From the NCBI GenBank assembly GCA_024226105.1, contig JAAELZ010000542.1:1-10149 (forward strand): DNA of 10,149 bases. Reading direction: 5' to 3'. This document shows positions 6,405-10,149 of this stretch, piece by piece; within the stretch, counting starts at the first letter, position 1; every line of letters starts with the position of its first letter. The DNA comes from Pseudomonadota bacterium (GTDB lineage Bacteria > Pseudomonadota > Gammaproteobacteria > Arenicellales > Poriferihabitantaceae). Position numbers and translations under genes: made by a program. Under the pieces are notes generated by a model, which had not been told where the DNA came from, ran no database searches, and saw only the letters and a program-made list of their open reading frames with translations.

Positions 6405-8066
6405 ATGTTTTGTTTTCAATGTCAGGAAACCGCCAAGAACACCGGTTGCACTGTAAAAGGCGTTTGCGGTAAGCCGGAAGAAACTGCTAACCTCCAAGAC
6501 CTGTTGATTTTCGTACTCAGAGGCATCTCGGTTTACGGTGACAAGCTCAAGGAGCTGGGAGCCGCTGATCGCGCAAACGATGATTTCATTGCACAGGGCC
6601 TGTTTGCCACCATCACCAATGCCAATTGGGACGATGCCCGTTTTACCACCCTGGTCACCGAAGGCCTCCAGCGGCGGGACCAGGTGCGGTCCCGGTTTCT
6701 GGCGGCTTACAAGGAAAAAAACGGCAAAGATTTCGACGAGGCGCTGCCCGAAGCCGCAACTTGGACCGGCGACCTGTCTGCTTTTGCCGAAAAGGCCAAG
6801 ACCGTGGGCGTGCTTGCCACGGAAAATGAAGATGTCCGTTCCCTGCGCGAGCTGCTGATCATCGGGCTGAAGGGGGTCGCCGCTTACGCAGACCACGCCG
6901 CCATCCTGGGATGTCAAAAAGATGATATCAACGACTTCATCATGGAAGCTCTGGCCTCCACCACAAAGGACCTGACGGTGGATGAGATGATTGCCATGGT
7001 AATGAAGGCCGGAGAAACTTCGGTCAACACCATGGCCCTGCTGGATGAGGCCAATACCAAAGCCTACGGAAACCCGGAAATCACCGAAGTGAACATCGGG
7101 GTTGGCAAAAACCCTGGGATTCTGATTACCGGACATGATTTAAAGGACATGGAAGAACTGCTGGCGCAGACCGCGGGCACGGGCATCGACGTTTACACCC
7201 ACGGTGAGATGCTGCCGGCCAACTATTACCCGGCCTTTAAAAAATACGATCACTTTGTAGGCAATTACGGCGGCTCGTGGTGGACTCAGAATAAGGAATT
7301 TGAATCCTTTAACGGTCCCATCCTGTTGACCACCAACTGCCTGGTGCCCCTTAAAAAGAACAACACTTACCTTGACCGGCTTTTTACCACCGGTGTGGTG
7401 GGTTATAAGGAGGCCGTGCATATCGCCGACCGTCCCGAAGGCGGCGCCAAGGATTTTTCCGCCCTTGTTGAAAAAGCCAAAGCCTGTCCCGCGCCCATCG
7501 AAATCGAGACCGGTACCATCATCGGTGGATTCGCGCACAACCAGGTGATAGCCCTGGCCGACAAAGTGGTGGATGCAGTGAAGTCTGGCGCCATCAAGCG
7601 TTTCGTGGTCATGGCCGGTTGCGACGGACGTCAGAAAAGCCGCAGTTACTACACGGAAGTGGCCGAAAACCTGCCCAAAGACACCGTGATCCTCACTGCC
7701 GGCTGCGCTAAATACCGATACAATAAACTTGCCCTGGGCGACATCGGCGGTATTCCGCGCGTGTTGGATGCGGGCCAGTGCAATGACTCTTATTCCCTGG
7801 CCGTCATCGCCTTGAAGCTCAAAGAGGTATTCGGCCTGGAGGATATCAACGACCTGCCGATCTCATACGACATTGCCTGGTACGAACAAAAAGCCGTAGC
7901 CGTGCTCCTGGCCCTCCTGTTCCTGGGCGTCAAGGGCATCCGCCTGGGGCCCACGCTCCCGGCCTTTTTGTCCCCCACTGTGGCCAATGTCCTGATAGAA
8001 AAATTTGATATCAAGCCCATTGGTACTGTTGAGGAAGATATTGCAGCCATGATGGCTGGAAAATAA
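6405..8066 (+). CDS. hcp: Hybrid cluster protein (class I), hydroxylamine/NO reductase
   Basis: This 553-residue cytoplasmic Fe-S protein is associated with protection against NO and hydroxylamine; members reduce NO to N2O or hydroxylamine to ammonia in vitro. The N-terminus has C3-x2-C6-x8-C15-x5-C21, the proximal [4Fe-4S] pattern of class I enzymes from strict anaerobes. All hybrid-cluster ligands are present: H244, E268, C312, C406 (the persulfide cysteine), C434, C459 and E494, with K496 nearby. These numbers equal those I remember for Desulfovibrio vulgaris Hcp, so the protein is full length without indels. I chose the ATG at 6405 (MFCFQCQET, AAAGGAG upstream). The frame is open from 6318, but the added residues are non-homologous, and the ATG at 6399 is too close to the ribosome binding site. 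It is the last intact gene of the probable operon. The partner reductase (hcr) is absent, as usual in class I systems. Confidence 0.97.
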   Translation: MFCFQCQETAKNTGCTVKGVCGKPEETANLQDLLIFVLRGISVYGDKLKELGAADRANDDFIAQGLFATITNANWDDARFTTLVTEGLQRRDQVRSRFLAAYKEKNGKDFDEALPEAATWTGDLSAFAEKAKTVGVLATENEDVRSLRELLIIGLKGVAAYADHAAILGCQKDDINDFIMEALASTTKDLTVDEMIAMVMKAGETSVNTMALLDEANTKAYGNPEITEVNIGVGKNPGILITGHDLKDMEELLAQTAGTGIDVYTHGEMLPANYYPAFKKYDHFVGNYGGSWWTQNKEFESFNGPILLTTNCLVPLKKNNTYLDRLFTTGVVGYKEAVHIADRPEGGAKDFSALVEKAKACPAPIEIETGTIIGGFAHNQVIALADKVVDAVKSGAIKRFVVMAGCDGRQKSRSYYTEVAENLPKDTVILTAGCAKYRYNKLALGDIGGIPRVLDAGQCNDSYSLAVIALKLKEVFGLEDINDLPISYDIAWYEQKAVAVLLALLFLGVKGIRLGPTLPAFLSPTVANVLIEKFDIKPIGTVEEDIAAMMAGK

Positions 8067-8072
8067 TCCAGC
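8055..8072 (+). other. Small hairpin over the hcp stop codon
   Basis: GCTGGA (8055-8060) and TCCAGC (8067-8072) pair around a 6-base loop that contains the hcp TAA. No T-tract follows, so it is not an intrinsic terminator by itself. It may be a chance stem. Confidence 0.35.
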
Positions 8073-8087
8073 AACCGATGATACTGA

Positions 8088-8149
8088 CCGCAGAGGCGGC
8101 AGGCGCCTGCCGGGAAGATAGACCGGTGACCGCCCTGCTTACTCTGCGG
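8088..8149. repeat. GC-rich branched inverted-repeat structure after hcp
   Basis: An outer stem CCGCAGAG (8088-8095) with CTCTGCGG (8142-8149) encloses a perfect 16-bp palindrome, CGGCAGGCGCCTGCCG (8097-8112). An alternative pairing joins GGCGG at 8095-8099 with CCGCC at 8130-8134. There is no T-run downstream, so it is not a standard terminator. It could stabilise the 3' end of the hcp transcript or be a REP-like repeat. Confidence 0.55.
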
Positions 8150-8174
8150 CAAATCCAATGCAAAGGATAAAAGA

Positions 8175-8264
8175 ATGGATAAATATGTATGCATCCCCTG
8201 TGAAAACCTGTTACCGGTTGTAGATAAGACAGCTACTGTTCCACATAATATTAAGTTGAACTAA
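8175..8264 (+). pseudogene. Probable rubredoxin gene stub (5' fragment)
   Basis: A 29-codon frame begins MDKYVCIPC and then diverges. Those nine residues match the start of rubredoxins, including the first C6-x2-C9 iron-binding pair, but the expected Gly-Tyr continuation, the central aromatic part and the second CPxCG pair are missing. An AAAGGA site lies about 8 bases before the ATG, as for a real gene. The homology stops near 8201, where AT-rich, gene-poor DNA begins; a transposase fragment lies further on. Rubredoxin is the usual electron donor of flavodiiron proteins, so a rubredoxin gene directly after the flavodiiron and hcp genes would make sense. Nine residues are little evidence, and it may instead be a small unrelated frame. 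Confidence 0.45.
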
Positions 8265-8351
8265 GCCGCTGCGCGGAGTCGAAGTAAAGAAGTACTATAT
8301 TACTTCTTAATTCTGATTAACACGTAATCAATCTATCCTTTTTTGAACAAA
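8265..8351. other. Gene-free stretch with two small hairpins
   Basis: AAGAAGTA (8287-8294) pairs with TACTTCTT (8301-8308), and TGATTA (8314-8319) pairs with TAATCA (8325-8330). Neither is followed by a convincing T-tract. The stretch probably belongs to the mobile-element debris at this junction. Confidence 0.35.
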
Positions 8352-8654
8352 TCAATTCCAATTTATCATCCACAGTTTCATAATTGTCTTTACTACATAG
8401 ATGTGGGCAGTTTTACATACGATCGGAAGGTTGTATTCGGGTATGGATCGGGGGATACCGCTTAGAAATACGAAATAACCCAACCGCTGTGCACATTTAA
8501 GCAGAGTGAGCATACAGGCCCGATTCTGAAGAGTGCGTGAGTGCTTCTTTACAAAGGCGATCTCATCGGCGTTGGGGGCATATACACGTTTCAGGGTTTC
8601 CTTTGATATTTGAGTCTTGAGTGTCGGGTATGCGGTCTCTTGAGGCGTAGGCAT
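8352..8654 (-). pseudogene. Tn3-family transposase N-terminal fragment (DUF4158)
   Basis: The frame encodes about 100 residues. Its first 70 or so resemble the N-terminal DUF4158 domain of Tn3-family TnpA proteins: MPTPQETAYPTLK at the start, YAPNADEIAFVKKHSRT, then LLKCAQRLGYF followed by SGIP. A full TnpA is close to 1000 residues, so over 90% is missing, including the DDE catalytic core. After the IPRSI segment the sequence becomes AT-biased and no longer looks like the family, marking the probable breakpoint. The start at 8654 fits family N-termini; an in-frame ATG at 8684 would add ten residues. No Tn3-type terminal repeat was found next to it. The fragment cannot transpose. It may come from the same broad family that supplied the repeats at 46-260, but a direct link is unproven. 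Confidence 0.65.
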
Positions 8655-8910
8655 AAAAAACCCTATCTTTCGGCTAATACGCAAGTATGGAATCGATCGG
8701 ACCGGTTGAGGAGGCTTTGTTTTTATTTTATATTTTAGTAGGGTGCAACTGTTTTTATGGGGTAGACAAGGATAGGTAAGCCGTTCCCGACGGAAATGTG
8801 AAGGTTTGAGAGTCGTAAGATTCTTTTGCTGTAGATGCTTATCTGGCGAGGCTTTGAACTATCCTATTGCGGTATATTGTAGGAATTGGTTCCGCGCCTC
8901 AATCCGGCAA
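8655..8910. other. Gene-free region between Tn3 fragment and TetR gene
   Basis: These 256 bases include a T-rich run at about 8715-8740 and no open frame that I recognise. No clear terminator for the TetR gene (which ends at 8911 reading leftwards) is visible. Confidence 0.5.
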
Positions 8911-9474
8911 TTATTTGATAAACATTTTATGCCGCAGTTCCTGCAACCTTAGGCTTTTATCGTCAGGATCGTCAGTGAACATTGTCTCTTCCCAAGAGTG
9001 GTAACACACGAACAACCGCGTTCGCATTTCAAGTTCATCGCCGTCAAACCCCATTTCCGCAAAAATTGAGCGGTTAAAATCAAGACGCATCTTAATAACC
9101 TTTTTGACAACCTTGTATGCCAGTGGATCTACCTTCGCCCAGGCATTCATCGCAAGATCGTATCTGGCCAGTTTTTTATCCCTGACCATTTTCATGTTGA
9201 TAAGTAGGCGTCTTTCCGCATCAAGCTTTTTCATGTCTGCATTATCCGTGATAATACCCGTATATTCACGTGCCCAATAATCAAGAAGGTGCTGCAGCAT
9301 GTCTTGCCGATTCTTAAAATGCCAATAAAATCCACTTCTTGATATATCCAACTGCTTGGCAAGCCTTTCGATTTTGACGCCCTCAACACCTTCCGCCTCA
9401 AGTGTATCAAGCGCTTTTGCAAGCCATTGATCCTTGCTCACGCGTCTGTTTTTATTTATTTTGGGTGTTTTCAT
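8911..9474 (-). CDS. TetR/AcrR-family transcriptional regulator
   Basis: This 187-residue DNA-binding repressor-type protein has an N-terminal TetR helix-turn-helix at about 15-60: LDTLEAEGVEGVKIERLAKQ, then LDISRSGFYWHFKNRQDML, with the typical YWHFKNR recognition-helix end. The remaining all-helical domain (about 65-187) is the ligand-binding and dimerisation part; it is not conserved enough to name a ligand. It contains an aromatic/acidic HSWEET segment near 160. The start at 9474 is the only sensible one because the next Met is residue 60, but no good Shine-Dalgarno site precedes it. The gene diverges from the DUF169 gene, and the shared 123-bp region contains a palindrome inside the DUF169 promoter. 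It therefore likely controls that gene and itself. Confidence 0.9.
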   Translation of the reverse strand: MKTPKINKNRRVSKDQWLAKALDTLEAEGVEGVKIERLAKQLDISRSGFYWHFKNRQDMLQHLLDYWAREYTGIITDNADMKKLDAERRLLINMKMVRDKKLARYDLAMNAWAKVDPLAYKVVKKVIKMRLDFNRSIFAEMGFDGDELEMRTRLFVCYHSWEETMFTDDPDDKSLRLQELRHKMFIK

Positions 9475-9495
9475 TTTATAGGATCAAATTTTTAC

Positions 9496-9524
9496 TGGAC
9501 ACTACTGTACAGTATGTTTATCAT
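9496..9524 (+). promoter_or_regulatory. DUF169 promoter with palindromic operator in the spacer
   Basis: TGGACA (9496-9501) and TATCAT (9519-9524) are each 5 of 6 to the sigma-70 consensus and are 17 bases apart. Between them lies TACTGTACAGTA (9503-9514), a perfect 12-bp palindrome. A repressor bound there would block RNA polymerase, as TetR-family proteins commonly do. Read on the minus strand, TTGATA and TACAGT with 16 bases between them could serve the TetR gene, so the same site could give autoregulation. Confidence 0.6.
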
Positions 9525-9597
9525 ATATCAAAAGCCTTAAAAAACCAACATTGGTATGCTGGCAAAACACAAAAAACATCCTACAAAGGAAAATAAC

Positions 9598-10149
9598 ATG
9601 AACATCGAAATCAAGGAACACTTTATTGAGGCATGGGAAAAGCACTTCCCCGGTTGCGACCTGCCCATCGCCTGTTTTTACTCCAATGAGCTGAATAACG
9701 TGGAGCTTCCGAATGCTCCCAAGCCTAATGCCAAGGGGTTTACATGTATTTTCAGCCAAATAGCTCCAGTAAGGAAAGGGCGCGGCCGGGCCTTTAATAA
9801 AGAAAATTTAGGGTGTTTCGGGAGCTTCCTACCTTTTGGTTTTGATACCGAAGTCAGCGAGGATGTTAAGAACTACGTCTGTAATGTGGACCGTGTTAAA
9901 AAGAGCTATGCGCATGTTGATAGCATGTATGAACACCGCCCCCCCAAACAGGCTGCTGGGAAATACCTTGTGTTCAAGCGTTGGGATACACTTGAAGAAA
10001 AAGATGATCCCCAGGTGGTTTTTTTCTTCGGCAACCCGAATGTTATCGCCGGACTCCATGGATTGGCAAATTTTGACGCGATGACACCCTACGAAGTGAT
10101 TGCACCGTTTGGTACGGGTTGTGATTCAATTGTTGGTTTTGCAATGCAC
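9598..10149 (+). CDS. DUF169-family protein (3' end outside the window)
   Basis: At least 184 codons are open from the ATG at 9598 to the window edge with no stop. The ATG follows AAAGGA at a 7-base spacing. The protein resembles the DUF169 family (COG2043), which is common in anaerobes and has no firmly established function. Matching segments are the early LPIACFYSNEL (22-32), a TCIFSQIAPVRKGRG stretch, FNKENLGCFG with C73, the middle KYLVFKRWD then DPQVVFFFGNPNVIAGL, and the late IAPFGTGCDSIV. Conserved-looking cysteines (C50, C73 and the one in GTGCDS) hint at a metal or cofactor site; this is inference. No signal peptide or membrane helix is seen. The divergent TetR gene and the operator-bearing promoter suggest induction by a small molecule. 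Confidence 0.82.
   Translation, partial: MNIEIKEHFIEAWEKHFPGCDLPIACFYSNELNNVELPNAPKPNAKGFTCIFSQIAPVRKGRGRAFNKENLGCFGSFLPFGFDTEVSEDVKNYVCNVDRVKKSYAHVDSMYEHRPPKQAAGKYLVFKRWDTLEEKDDPQVVFFFGNPNVIAGLHGLANFDAMTPYEVIAPFGTGCDSIVGFAMH

Noticed and set aside
5194..7136. Long antisense open frames opposite the flavodiiron and hcp genes (288 and 333 codons)
   Set aside because: They lie opposite genes with complete catalytic motifs, have no recognisable domains and look like consequences of codon bias.
8759..8798. GGGGTAGACAAGG as a third Tn3-type terminal repeat beside the TnpA fragment
   Set aside because: Beyond GGGGT it does not follow the Tn3 repeat pattern, and its orientation is wrong for the fragment.
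1..10149. CRISPR arrays, tRNA or rRNA genes, riboswitches
   Set aside because: No regularly spaced direct repeats, cloverleaf pattern or familiar rRNA or riboswitch cores were recognised on either strand by eye.

Overview
The window looks like chromosomal DNA of a strictly anaerobic, probably sulfate-reducing member of the Desulfobacterota. This is an inference. It rests on a class I hybrid cluster protein whose cluster ligands fall at the residue numbers I recall for Desulfovibrio vulgaris Hcp, a flavodiiron protein, a prismane-associated DUF1858 protein and a DUF169 protein, all with good Shine-Dalgarno sites and moderate GC. No species can be named.

Layout. (1) 1-2778 is mobile-element debris. 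A 215-bp miniature element bounded by Tn3-type 38-bp inverted repeats (46-260) abuts a zinc-metalloprotease gene remnant (261-645), which is cut on its other side by a complete ISKra4-like insertion sequence (646-2778). That element has perfect 23-bp terminal repeats, a transposase and a pRiA4b ORF-3-like passenger gene. (2) 2779-3113 is an AT-rich gene-free stretch with two dyads. (3) 3114-8066 is a nitrosative/oxidative-stress module, all on the + strand: a Crp/Fnr-family regulator, then a likely operon of a ZIP metal transporter, a DUF1858 CxxC protein, an FprA-type flavodiiron protein and Hcp. (4) 8067-8910 is a decayed junction: a GC-rich structured repeat, what looks like the first nine codons of a rubredoxin gene, small hairpins and an N-terminal fragment of a Tn3-family transposase. 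(5) 8911-10149 holds a divergent pair, a TetR-family regulator (-) and a DUF169 gene (+) running off the window, sharing a 123-bp intergenic region with a clear promoter and a 12-bp palindrome in its spacer.

How it may work together (inference). The Crp/Fnr protein has a recognition helix unlike CRP and FNR. Between its gene and the ZIP gene lies TTTGCG-N4-CGCAAA, placed where a class II activator site would sit relative to a -10-like hexamer. This suggests NO- or redox-responsive activation of the four-gene operon. In that model the flavodiiron protein reduces NO or O2, Hcp handles NO or hydroxylamine, the DUF1858 protein supplies redox or persulfide chemistry, and the ZIP transporter supplies metal, possibly iron, to rebuild damaged centres. 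The rubredoxin fragment just after hcp suggests the operon once carried an electron donor for the flavodiiron protein that later decay removed.

The most interesting observations are the putative Fnr/NnrR-type promoter, the Tn3-derived miniature element that fuses exactly to a broken metalloprotease gene, the rubredoxin stub, and the operator embedded in the DUF169 promoter.
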